Assembly (NCBI GenBank): GCA_035275265.1
Contig: DATENC010000026.1
Span: forward strand, 496,001 to 560,000
Direction of reading: 5' to 3'
Source: JACQAP01 sp035275265
Lineage (GTDB): Bacteria > Pseudomonadota > Gammaproteobacteria > Burkholderiales > JACQAP01
DNA length: 64,000 nt
A program made the position numbers and the translations under genes. The notes beneath the pieces were generated by a model. It was not told the DNA's origin. It did no database searches and saw only the letters and a list, made by a program, of their open reading frames with translations. The stretch's first letter is position 1. Each line of letters starts with the position of its first letter. Positions 8,082-16,307 of this stretch are shown here, in pieces.

Positions 8082-9416
8082 CTACATGTCGTACCGCAAG
8101 GATACTTGGTAGACGACACGGTCGTACTCGTTAATCGGAATGTTCGAGTCGTTGCGGGTCCCGCTCGCCTGAGTGGTCACCCGAAGACCTTTGCTCGGGA
8201 AGATGATGAAACCGGCAGACGCGTTGTATTGCTTATCTTCGCGATCGACAGCGAAAAACGGGTCGGGGCCGCCGTACTGGCGTAGTTCCCCGCTCGCATT
8301 GAGGAACAACGCGAACTTCTCGGTCATGTTCCATTGCGCGCCAATACGCGCACCGTACAGGTCGTGTCCGAATTCCGGGTTACTGTCCGCTTTTTCATCC
8401 TCCAGACCAGCGTATACGCCTAGATACGAGATGACGGCACCGCTGCCGAAGGCGTGGGCATAACCCCCACCGCCCACGTAACGGTCTGCATTGCGGATCT
8501 CCTGGTCCGGATAAACCAGTTTGCTGTACTGGGCGAAAAAGCTCATCTGGTTGCGGGAATCGAAGTCGTGCTGCCACTGGCCGGTCAGGCCGGATGCATT
8601 GCGGTAGGCGTCGCTGTACAAAGACGTATCGTTCACGAAGAAGGTGTTGTACTGCGCGCCGAGCGTGAACGTGTCGCGGTCACGCCGGTAACTTAGACCA
8701 AGGTTGACATCGTAGTAATACGTGGAGAAATCTCTTTCGTTCACGTTTGACTTGTTCTGGTAGGCGAGACCGCCGAACAGTCCGAGTCGTTTCGAGAATG
8801 GATGCTGAAAGTTCACCCCGCCGCCGAAATGCACGAACATGTCGTCTTGCTCGATGGAACTGGATGTGAGGTCTATCGTGCCGCCGAAAAACGGCACGGC
8901 CACCTGGCTGTCGGCAGTGGCGCTGTTGACGTTGCTGTCATAACCGATGCCGAGTTCGACGAAACCACGGAAGCTGGTGCGTTCGGATTCTTCGACACGC
9001 GCGATGGCGTCCAGAAATCGGTCGATGGTCGTCGCGACCTCTGGTGGGACATCCTGCTTTTTGACATTTTCGAACTCGCGCCTGGCGGTTTCGGTCTCCT
9101 TCAGGTTGAAATAGGCGCGAGCGATCAAAGCACGAGCCGGTGCGCTGTTCGGCAATACCGCAAGAACCCGCTCGAGGGCGAACACCGCCTCTGTGTTCTT
9201 GCCAATCCCCAGTGCTGCCGAACCAAGCAGGAAATCGTACTCCGCATCGCCGGCACGTTCCGACTGGAGCGGTACGAGAAGGCTGTAGGCACCTTGGGGA
9301 TTGCCGTTGTCGAGTTGCTGCTTGGCTGAAACTAGAAGGTCATCGGCTGCGAGTGCCGCAAGAGGAACAACGAGCACAAACGAAAGGAACAGCGCGAGGT
9401 GCTTCGCATGCCGCAT
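8082..9416 (-). CDS. TPR + outer-membrane beta-barrel, Slam/DUF560-like
   Basis: 444 residues. A signal peptide ends near residue 24 (VVPLAALA-AD). Residues about 25-150 are TPR-like helices (LLGSAALGIGKNTEAVFALERVLAVLPNSAPARALIARAYF). From about 155 the sequence changes to alternating beta-strands typical of outer-membrane barrels (FVELGIGYDSNVNSA.., ending SLRYDM with a terminal hydrophobic/aromatic pattern). N-terminal periplasmic TPRs plus a barrel is the layout of Slam (DUF560), the type XI secretion translocon that brings TbpB-type proteins to the cell surface. It is the first gene of a two-gene unit with the FecR-cargo gene. The ATG at 9416 has an AGGGGG ribosome site. Alternative: a generic outer-membrane TPR protein not involved in secretion. 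Confidence 0.8.
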   Translation of the reverse strand: MRHAKHLALFLSFVLVVPLAALAADDLLVSAKQQLDNGNPQGAYSLLVPLQSERAGDAEYDFLLGSAALGIGKNTEAVFALERVLAVLPNSAPARALIARAYFNLKETETARREFENVKKQDVPPEVATTIDRFLDAIARVEESERTSFRGFVELGIGYDSNVNSATADSQVAVPFFGGTIDLTSSSIEQDDMFVHFGGGVNFQHPFSKRLGLFGGLAYQNKSNVNERDFSTYYYDVNLGLSYRRDRDTFTLGAQYNTFFVNDTSLYSDAYRNASGLTGQWQHDFDSRNQMSFFAQYSKLVYPDQEIRNADRYVGGGGYAHAFGSGAVISYLGVYAGLEDEKADSNPEFGHDLYGARIGAQWNMTEKFALFLNASGELRQYGGPDPFFAVDREDKQYNASAGFIIFPSKGLRVTTQASGTRNDSNIPINEYDRVVYQVSLRYDM

Positions 9417-9499
9417 GAGACCCCCTATTGCCCCCTCCCCAAGGACATTCTCAAAAACAACTTGAACCACGAATTCGAAAGTGTTTTTTTGTATGGCGG

Positions 9500-9528
9500 A
9501 CGTTACAGAAGCCGGCGTGCACCGTCAA
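9500..9528 (-). promoter_or_regulatory. Candidate sigma-70 promoter for the Slam-like/FecR unit
   Basis: On the minus strand TTGACG (9523-9528) and TAACGT (9500-9505) are 17 bp apart, about 85 bp before the Slam-like gene start. The -35 box is strong and the -10 moderate. This lies in the only sizeable gap upstream of the unit. Confidence 0.4.
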
Positions 9529-9618
9529 ACGCTTTTAAGATCTGCTGTGATGAAAACGGCAGAGGGAAACGTTCGACATTGCTGGAATCTGCCGCCATGT
9601 TAGCGAATGCAGAGTGGC

Positions 9619-11874
9619 TCAGGCCTGCCGGACGCAGTCGACGAAGAATCGAATGCCGCCTTCGCCAGGTTCTTCTATCAGGCCATGGATGTCGGTCTCG
9701 AATCCGGGGAACTTGCGGTTGAAATCCCGCGCGAACTGGAGATAACGCACGATCGTGGAATTGAATCGCTCGCCCGGAATCAGCAGCGGAATGCCCGGGG
9801 GATAGGGCGTCACCAACACGCTGGTAACCCGCCCTTCGAGGTTGTCGATGTCGACGCGGTCGATTTCCCGGTGCGCCATCGCCGCGAACGCGTCCGAAGG
9901 CTTCATAGCTGGCTGCATGTCCGACAAGTACATCTCCGTGGTAAGTCGCGCCACGTCGTTCGCCTTGTACATGCCGTGGATCTGCTCGCACAAATCGCGC
10001 ATGCCCAGGCGCTCGTAACGCGGATGCGCCTGGCAGAACTCCGGCAGGATGCGCCATAGCGGCTGATTCTTGTCGTAGTCGTCCTTGAACTGTTGCAACG
10101 CGGTCACCAGCGTATTCCAGCGGCCTTTGGTGATGCCGATGGTGAACATGATGAAGAACGAGTAGAGGCCGGTCTTCTCGACGATTACGCCGTGTTCGGC
10201 CATATACCGGGTGACGATCGCCGCGGGAATACCAGTCTTGGCGAACTTGCCCGACACGTCCAGGCCTGGCGTGATGACGGTCGCCTTTATCGGGTCGAGC
10301 ATGTTGAAACCCGGCGCGAGATCGCCGAAGCCGTGCCACTTCTCGTTGGACTTGAGTATCCACTCCTCGCGCGAACCGATGCCCTCCCGGGCCAGCTTTT
10401 CCGGTCCCCACACCTTGAACCACCAGTCCTTGCCGAATTCTTCGTCAACCTTGCGCATCGCACGGCGGAAGTCGAGCGCTTCGACGATCGATTCCTCGAC
10501 CAGCGCCGTGCCGCCGGGAGGTTCCATCATGGCCGCCGCCACGTCGCAGGAAGCAATGATCGCGTACTGCGGCGAAGTCGAGGTATGCATCAGGTAGGCC
10601 TCGTTGAATGCATGGCGGTCGAGCTTCCTGGTCTGCGACTCCTGCACGAGAATCTGCGACGCCTGCGAGATGCCGGCAAGCAGCTTGTGCGTGGAATGCG
10701 TCGCATAGATGACCGAATCCTTGGTGCGCGGCCGGTCCTTTCCGATCGCATGCATGTTCTTGTAGAAGTCGTGGAAAGTCGCGTGGGGCAGCCAGGCCTC
10801 GTCGAAATGCAGGGTGTCGATTGAGGAATTCAGCGTGTCCTTGAGCATTTCAACGTTGTAGACCACGCCATCGTAGGTACTCTGGGTGATCGTCAGGATG
10901 CGAGGCTTCTTGCGCGTCACCGCGCGCGCAAACGGATTGGCATCGATTTTCTTCCGTATGTTCTCCGGCTCGAATTCACCGAGCGGGATCGGACCGATGA
11001 TGCCGAGGTGGTTGCGCGTCGGCGTGAGAAACACCGGGATTGCACCGGTCATGGTAATGGCGTGCAGGATGGATACATGGCAATTGCGGTCCACGACGAC
11101 TATGTCGTCCGGCGCCACGTTGGCGTGCCAGACCATCTTGTTCGAGGTCGACGTGCCGTTGGTGACGAAAAAACAATGATCCGCGTTGAAGATGCGGGCG
11201 GCATTGCGCTCGGAGGCGGCGACCGGCCCGGTATGGTCGAGCAGTTGGCCGAGTTCGTCCACCGCGTTGCAGACATCGGCGCGTAGCATGTTCTCGCCGA
11301 AGAACTGGTGGAACATCTGTCCGACCGGGCTCTTGAGGAATGCCACCCCGCCTGAATGTCCGGGGCAGTGCCACGAGTACGAGCCGTCCTGGGCGTAGTG
11401 CACCAGCGCGCGAAAGAACGGGGGCGAAAGCCCGTCCAGGTACGAACGCGCCTCACGGATGATATGCCGCGCGACGAACTCCGGCGTGTCCTCGAACATG
11501 TGGATGAAGCCGTGCAGTTCGCGCAGGATGTCGTTCGGGATGTGTCGCGACGTGCGGGTTTCGCCATACAGGTAGATCGGAATGTCGGCGTTCCTGAAGC
11601 GCAGTTCCTGAACGAACGCACGCAACGTCTTCAGCGCGTTCGTCGTCTCTTCCTCCGAGCCGCCGCCGAATTCCTCGTCGTCGATCGAAAGGATAAAAGC
11701 CGAGGCGCGGCTTTGCTGTTGCGCGAACGAAGAAAGGTCGCCGTAGCTGGTAACCCCGAGCACTTCGAGGCCCTCGCCTTCGATCGCCTTGGCGAGCGCC
11801 CTTACACCGAGGCCGCTCGCATTTTCCGAGCGGAAGTCTTCATCGATGATGACGACTGGGAAGCGGAATTTCAT
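9619..11874 (-). CDS. PLP-dependent arginine/lysine/ornithine decarboxylase (AdiA type)
   Basis: A 751-residue cytosolic fold-type-I decarboxylase of the biodegradative Orn/Lys/Arg family. Residues 1-130 are the flavodoxin-like wing domain. The PLP lysine is Lys397 in ATHSTHKLLAG; other marks are the WHCPGHSGG block (about 168-176) and HFDEAWLPHA (about 356-365). The ATHSTHK form matches arginine decarboxylases better than lysine (TQSTHK) or ornithine (VQSVHK) enzymes, so arginine to agmatine plus CO2 is the best guess. Roles could be acid resistance or polyamine supply. It follows dcd with 92 bp between; the metG-apbC-dcd-decarboxylase order is common in Burkholderiales. Length is normal for the family (about 750). 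Confidence 0.93.
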   Translation of the reverse strand: MKFRFPVVIIDEDFRSENASGLGVRALAKAIEGEGLEVLGVTSYGDLSSFAQQQSRASAFILSIDDEEFGGGSEEETTNALKTLRAFVQELRFRNADIPIYLYGETRTSRHIPNDILRELHGFIHMFEDTPEFVARHIIREARSYLDGLSPPFFRALVHYAQDGSYSWHCPGHSGGVAFLKSPVGQMFHQFFGENMLRADVCNAVDELGQLLDHTGPVAASERNAARIFNADHCFFVTNGTSTSNKMVWHANVAPDDIVVVDRNCHVSILHAITMTGAIPVFLTPTRNHLGIIGPIPLGEFEPENIRKKIDANPFARAVTRKKPRILTITQSTYDGVVYNVEMLKDTLNSSIDTLHFDEAWLPHATFHDFYKNMHAIGKDRPRTKDSVIYATHSTHKLLAGISQASQILVQESQTRKLDRHAFNEAYLMHTSTSPQYAIIASCDVAAAMMEPPGGTALVEESIVEALDFRRAMRKVDEEFGKDWWFKVWGPEKLAREGIGSREEWILKSNEKWHGFGDLAPGFNMLDPIKATVITPGLDVSGKFAKTGIPAAIVTRYMAEHGVIVEKTGLYSFFIMFTIGITKGRWNTLVTALQQFKDDYDKNQPLWRILPEFCQAHPRYERLGMRDLCEQIHGMYKANDVARLTTEMYLSDMQPAMKPSDAFAAMAHREIDRVDIDNLEGRVTSVLVTPYPPGIPLLIPGERFNSTIVRYLQFARDFNRKFPGFETDIHGLIEEPGEGGIRFFVDCVRQA

Positions 11875-11966
11875 CGTTTTCTCCGTGGCGAAACCATCGG
11901 TGCCGGATCTCGGCGGGTGCGGTTGCGAGGACAGCTTGGCGTCGCCACTAGGACAGTGATCTCCCG

Positions 11967-12539
11967 TCAGATTTTCGGAAGCGTCACACCTTTTTGACCC
12001 TGGTACTTCCCGCCACGGTCGCGGTAGGAGGTCTCGCAGACGTCATCGGGGTCAGACTCGAAGAAAATCACCTGGGCGACGCCCTCGTTGGCGTAGATCT
12101 TCGCAGGCAGCGGCGTGGTGTTGGAAAACTCGAGCGTCACATAGCCCTCCCACTCCGGCTCGAAGGGCGTGACGTTGACGATAATGCCGCAGCGCGCGTA
12201 AGTCGATTTGCCCAAACAAATCGTGAGCACGTTGCGGGGGACGCGGAAATATTCGACCGTGCGGGCAAGCGCGAAGGAATTCGGCGGGATTATGCAGACA
12301 TCGCCCCTGAAATCCACAAATGACTTCTCGTCGAAATTCTTCGGATCCACTATGGTCGAATTGATATTGGTGAATATCTTGAAGTCGTTCGAACAGCGGA
12401 TATCGTAACCATAACTCGAAGTCCCGTAGGACACGATCTTGTTGCCGTTGACCGCGCGGACCTGCGCAGGCTCGAACGGAACGATCATCGCGTGCTCGCG
12501 CGCCATGCGGCGAATCCACTTGTCCGACTTGATGCTCAT
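11967..12539 (-). CDS. dcd: dCTP deaminase
   Basis: Deaminates dCTP to dUTP, feeding the dTMP pathway served by thyA elsewhere in this window. The 190-residue protein begins MSIKSDKWIRRMAREHAMI and contains SYGTSSYGYDIRCSNDF, the GKSTYARCGIIVNVTPFEPEWEGYVTLE catalytic block and a C-terminal YQGQKGVTLPKI tail. All are standard. In-frame codons upstream of the ATG at 12539 translate the 7-bp repeat and are not protein-like. The ATG has no Shine-Dalgarno sequence: the eight bases before it follow directly on the (CCCTCAC)n arm. It is probably cotranscribed with apbC. Confidence 0.96.
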   Translation of the reverse strand: MSIKSDKWIRRMAREHAMIVPFEPAQVRAVNGNKIVSYGTSSYGYDIRCSNDFKIFTNINSTIVDPKNFDEKSFVDFRGDVCIIPPNSFALARTVEYFRVPRNVLTICLGKSTYARCGIIVNVTPFEPEWEGYVTLEFSNTTPLPAKIYANEGVAQVIFFESDPDDVCETSYRDRGGKYQGQKGVTLPKI

Positions 12540-12547
12540 GGCTGCGC

Positions 12548-12653
12548 GTGAGGGGTGAGGGGTGAGGGGTGAGGAGTGAAAGGCGAGATTCGAGCTTGGG
12601 TTTGGTGCTTCCGTTTTCCCCTCATCCCTCGCCCCTCGTCCCTCGCCCCTGCA
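12548..12653. repeat. Heptad element B: inverted 7-bp arrays between apbC and dcd
   Basis: The left arm 12548-12589 consists of 7-bp steps GTGAGGG x3, GTGAGGA, GTGAAAG and a degenerate GCGAGAT. The right arm 12619-12653 consists of CCCTCAT, CCCTCGC, CCCTCGT, CCCTCGC and CCCTGCA. The two arms are inverted copies around a spacer of about 29 bp, so a transcript from either strand could fold into one long, imperfect hairpin. It lies between the apbC stop (12668) and the dcd start (12539). Confidence 0.9.
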
Positions 12654-12667
12654 GTCATGCCTTCTCC

Positions 12668-13756
12668 TCACGTATTTTGGATAACAATCTTGGGAAAAGC
12701 CGCGCTGTGGTCTTTCGACAGCTCCGAAATCCTGGCTGCCACCTTGCGGGCGATTTCTCTATAGATTTGCGCTGAGCGGCTGTCCGGTTCAGCGACCACT
12801 GTCGGCTTGCCCGAGTCGGTTTGCTCACGGATCTTGATGTCGAGCGGCAGCGAGCCCAGCACTTCCACGCCGTAGTCCTTGCTCATGGACGCCGCCCCAC
12901 CCTCGCCGAAGATGTGCTCCTCGTGTCCGCACTTGGAGCAGACGTGGACGCTCATGTTCTCCACCAGACCCAGGATTGGCACACCGACCTTCTCGAACAT
13001 CTTGAGACCTTTGCGGGCATCGATCAGCGCGATGTCCTGCGGCGTAGTCACGATCACCGCTCCGGTCACCGGCACCTTCTGCGACAGCGTGAGCTGGATA
13101 TCGCCGGTCCCGGGGGGCAAGTCCACCACCATATAGTCCAGGTCCTTCCACTGGGTGTCGCGCAGAAGCTGCTCCAATGCCTGGGTCACCATCGGCCCGC
13201 GCCAGACCATCGGCGTATCCACGTCGATCAGCAATCCGATCGACATCGCCTGCACGCCGTATTTCACTTTCGGCTCGATGGTCTTTCCGTCAGCAGACTC
13301 CGGCCGGCCGGTCAGCCCCATCATCATCTGCTGGGATGGGCCGTAGATGTCGGCGTCCAGCAGGCCGACCTGGGCGCCTTCGGCGGCGAGCGCCAGCGCC
13401 AGGTTTACCGCAGTAGTCGATTTGCCCACCCCGCCTTTGCCAGAGGCCACGGCGATCACGTTTTTCACGCCGGGCATCAGCTTGACGCCGGGCCGCACGG
13501 CGTGGGCGATGATCTTCACCTGGACATTGGCGTTGACGTTCCCCACGCCGGGAATGGATTTGAGCTTGGCGGCGACGTCACGCCGGATCCCTTCAATCAG
13601 GCTCTTCGCCGGGTAACCGAGCAGGATGTCGAGGGAAACGTCGTTGCCCTCGACCTTGATGTTGCGGGCGTCCTTGCCGGACACGTAGTCCTTCCCGGTC
13701 ACCGGGTCGGTGAGTTCCCGCAAGGCTGATCTGACTTGCTCTTCGGTGATTGCCAC
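12668..13756 (-). CDS. apbC: Mrp/ApbC-type iron-sulfur cluster carrier ATPase
   Basis: A P-loop ATPase that carries and delivers Fe-S clusters (NBP35/ApbC family). It has an N-terminal DUF59/MIP18-like domain (residues about 1-90), the deviant Walker A SGKGGVGKS (about 106-114), LLDADIYGPSQ and VVDLPPGTGD. The cysteine pair CSKC that binds the bridging cluster follows. From the GTG at 13756 it is 362 residues, the normal length; this start gives VAITEEQVRSALREL, where other family members begin, and an AAGG purine run lies upstream. It is divergent from metG with 110 bp between the starts, a conserved arrangement in this class. Confidence 0.95.
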   Translation of the reverse strand: MAITEEQVRSALRELTDPVTGKDYVSGKDARNIKVEGNDVSLDILLGYPAKSLIEGIRRDVAAKLKSIPGVGNVNANVQVKIIAHAVRPGVKLMPGVKNVIAVASGKGGVGKSTTAVNLALALAAEGAQVGLLDADIYGPSQQMMMGLTGRPESADGKTIEPKVKYGVQAMSIGLLIDVDTPMVWRGPMVTQALEQLLRDTQWKDLDYMVVDLPPGTGDIQLTLSQKVPVTGAVIVTTPQDIALIDARKGLKMFEKVGVPILGLVENMSVHVCSKCGHEEHIFGEGGAASMSKDYGVEVLGSLPLDIKIREQTDSGKPTVVAEPDSRSAQIYREIARKVAARISELSKDHSAAFPKIVIQNT

Positions 13757-13835
13757 GCCTTCTGCCTTGGATTTTAAGGGGCGAATTTTATGCTTAATTC
13801 CCGGCGCGTAAAGGGCTTTCTCGGGGTCCATTTGA

Positions 13836-13841
13836 TAGAAT
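13836..13841 (+). promoter_or_regulatory. Probable -10 box of metG promoter
   Basis: TAGAAT in the context TTGATAGAATCCGGGC, 26 bp before the metG ATG. This is a form often seen in betaproteobacterial promoters. The -35 region is poor. Confidence 0.45.
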
Positions 13842-13866
13842 CCGGGCTTTTCCGCGTCTTCCCGAA

Positions 13867-15963
13867 ATGTCGCGCAGGATCCTCGTCACCTCGGCGCTGC
13901 CATACGCCAACGGCAGCATCCACCTCGGCCACTTGGTGGAATACATCCAGACTGACATTTGGGTGCGCTTTCAGAGAATGCAAGCTGACACTGAGGTCTA
14001 TTACGTGTGCGCCGACGACACCCACGGCACACCGATAATGCTGCGCGCCGACAAGGAAGGCATCACCCCGGAGCAATTGATCACCCGCGTGTATGACGAA
14101 CACACGCGCGACTTCGCCGGCTTCCACGTTGCGTTCGACAACTACTACACCACGAATTCCCCGGAGAACCAGGCGTTCTGCGAGGACATCTACAATCACC
14201 TCAAGGCCAATGATCTGATCGCCAGGCGTTCGGTCGAGCAGTTCTACGACCCGGTCAGGCAGATGTTCCTTCCCGACCGTTACATCAAGGGCGAATGCCC
14301 GAACTGCCATTCGAAAGACCAGTACGGCGATTCCTGCGAAGTCTGCGGCACCACGTATTCGCCCACCGATCTTATCGAGCCTTATTCGGCGGTTTCAGGC
14401 GCCAAGCCGGAACGAAAGGCCTCCGAACACCATTTTTTCAAGCTTTCCGATAAGCGCTGCGAGGATTTTCTGCGCAGCTTCACCCAGACCGGCGACCGCT
14501 TGCAACCGGAAGCGGCAAACAAGATGAAGGAGTGGCTGGGTGAACCTGGCGACAACAGGCTGGCCGACTGGGACATCTCCCGCGACGCCCCCTACTTCGG
14601 CTTTCCGATCCCGGGCACCGACAACCAGAAGTTTTTTTACGTCTGGCTTGACGCGCCGGTCGGATACTTTGGCAGCTTCGGCAACTACGTCGCCAAACAG
14701 AAAGCGGCGGGCAAGACCATCGACAAGGACGCCTTCCTGCGCCCGGGCAGCAATACCGAGATGGTCCACTTCATCGGCAAGGACATTCTCTATTTTCATG
14801 CCCTGTTCTGGCCGGCGATGCTGGAGTTCGCCGGTTATCGCGTGCCGACAAAAGTCTTCGCGCACGGCTTCCTCACGGTGGACGGACAGAAGATGTCCAA
14901 GTCCCGCGGAACCTTCATAACGGCAGAGAGTTACTTAAAACAAGGGCTGAATCCCGAATGGCTCCGCTACTACTACGCCGCCAAACTCAACAGCACGATG
15001 GAGGACATCGACCTCAACCTAGAGGACTTTGTCGCGAGGGTGAATAGCGATTTGGTTGGGAAGTACGTCAACATCGCCAGCCGCTGCGCTGGATTCATTG
15101 CCAAACAATTTGATGGGAAATTGTCCCAGTCTCAAAAAACGTTGGGCGAGTTGAATCGCAACCTACAGGCTATCCGAGGCCTGGCTTTTATAGTGCAAGA
15201 AGCATTCGAAGCGCGCGAGTACGGAAAAGCCATCCGGGAGATCATGAAGGCGGTGGACACAGTAAATGTCTATGTTGACGAAATGCAGCCCTGGTTCCTG
15301 GCAAAGGATCCGTCTAAACGCGAACAGTTGCATGAGGTCTGCACGCGTGCGTTGTTCTCCTTCAAGACTCTCACGATTCTGTTGACCCCGATTCTGCCCC
15401 ACACGTCCCGGCGTGTGGCCATGGATCTCTTCGGCATGAATCGAGAATTCGTTTGGTCGGATCTTGAGGACATTCCGGAAAGCATTCGTTCGTATAAGCA
15501 CCTCTTGACTCGGATCGATCCCACGCAAATCGCGGGACTGGTCGAAGCCAACAGGGAAAGCCTGCAACCTGCATTGCCAACACCGTCGCAGTCCGCACAA
15601 AAGCAGGAGAGAAGAGTGGAAACGCCTATCGCACCCTCAACCATCACGATCGACGATTTCAACAAGATCGACTTGCGCGTCGCCCGAATCGTCAGCGCCG
15701 AACACGTGGAAGGCGCCGACAAGCTGCTCAAGCTCCAGCTCGATCTCGGCAACGAAAGCCGGCAGGTGTTCGCGGGCATCAAGTCGGCATACGACCCGGC
15801 GAAGCTGGTCGGGCGGCTTACCGTGGTGGTCGCCAACCTGCAGCCGCGCAAGATGCGTTTCGGCGAATCCCAGGGAATGGTACTGGCCGCCAGTGGCGAC
15901 GAGCCGGGCATTTTCCTGATCTCGCCCGACGATGGCGCACAGCCGGGCATGCGCGTAAAGTGA
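13867..15963 (+). CDS. metG: Methionyl-tRNA synthetase with C-terminal EMAPII domain
   Basis: Charges tRNA-Met. The 698-residue protein has HLGH (residues 19-22, the HIGH motif), a zinc knuckle with CPNC and CEVC (about residues 143-163), KMSKS (342-346), an alpha-helical anticodon-binding domain (about 390-550) and a C-terminal tRNA-binding OB domain (about 592-698, TIDDFNKIDLRVARIV) that dimerises the enzyme. Base composition changes inside the gene. Sampled 60-nt blocks give 65% GC at 14701 and 62% at 15721, but 52% at 15121 and 47% at 15421. The anticodon-domain part may therefore have a different history. The acylphosphatase gene follows 9 bp later. Confidence 0.98.
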   Translation: MSRRILVTSALPYANGSIHLGHLVEYIQTDIWVRFQRMQADTEVYYVCADDTHGTPIMLRADKEGITPEQLITRVYDEHTRDFAGFHVAFDNYYTTNSPENQAFCEDIYNHLKANDLIARRSVEQFYDPVRQMFLPDRYIKGECPNCHSKDQYGDSCEVCGTTYSPTDLIEPYSAVSGAKPERKASEHHFFKLSDKRCEDFLRSFTQTGDRLQPEAANKMKEWLGEPGDNRLADWDISRDAPYFGFPIPGTDNQKFFYVWLDAPVGYFGSFGNYVAKQKAAGKTIDKDAFLRPGSNTEMVHFIGKDILYFHALFWPAMLEFAGYRVPTKVFAHGFLTVDGQKMSKSRGTFITAESYLKQGLNPEWLRYYYAAKLNSTMEDIDLNLEDFVARVNSDLVGKYVNIASRCAGFIAKQFDGKLSQSQKTLGELNRNLQAIRGLAFIVQEAFEAREYGKAIREIMKAVDTVNVYVDEMQPWFLAKDPSKREQLHEVCTRALFSFKTLTILLTPILPHTSRRVAMDLFGMNREFVWSDLEDIPESIRSYKHLLTRIDPTQIAGLVEANRESLQPALPTPSQSAQKQERRVETPIAPSTITIDDFNKIDLRVARIVSAEHVEGADKLLKLQLDLGNESRQVFAGIKSAYDPAKLVGRLTVVVANLQPRKMRFGESQGMVLAASGDEPGIFLISPDDGAQPGMRVK

Positions 15964-15972
15964 GTAACACCC

Positions 15973-16254
15973 ATGAAAATCACGCGCCGACTTCGCATCC
16001 GTGGCCAGGTCCAGGGCGTGAACCTGCGCGAAACCATGCGCCAACGCGCGGAGCAGCTAAAAGTTACCGGCTGGGTGAGGAATCGCCTTGACGGAACCGT
16101 CGAAGCGATCGTTCAGGGCGAAGCTTTCGCCATCGACTCCATAGTCGAATGGTCCCGGCTGGGACCTCCGGGCGCGCGCGTGGACAGCGTTGACGTCGAG
16201 TCGGCCGACGATGAAGGCGATTACGGCGCCTTCGACAAGCTACCGACCGCCTGA
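15973..16254 (+). CDS. acyP: Acylphosphatase
   Basis: A 93-residue protein of the acylphosphatase fold, which hydrolyses carboxyl-phosphate bonds such as 1,3-bisphosphoglycerate. The substrate-binding loop reads GQVQGVNLRE; the usual form is GxVQGVxFR. The catalytic Arg19 and the catalytic Asn37 (GWVRN) are retained, while the loop phenylalanine is replaced by leucine. Its length is normal (90-100). It lies 9 bp after metG and ends tail-to-tail with lhr. Activity is likely but the loop change is worth noting. Confidence 0.9.
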   Translation: MKITRRLRIRGQVQGVNLRETMRQRAEQLKVTGWVRNRLDGTVEAIVQGEAFAIDSIVEWSRLGPPGARVDSVDVESADDEGDYGAFDKLPTA

Positions 16255-16307
16255 AAACACGTTCAAGATCGAGACACGGCAGCGAAGTGCCCTGGGTCGA
16301 TAGCTGA

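Noticed and set aside
12548..12653. CRISPR-like array
   Set aside because: Units are 7 bp without spacers, and no cas genes are in the window; it is a tandem/inverted heptad element.
12540..12671. 44-residue N-terminal extension of Dcd
   Set aside because: It would translate the heptad element; family members start at MSIKSDKWI.
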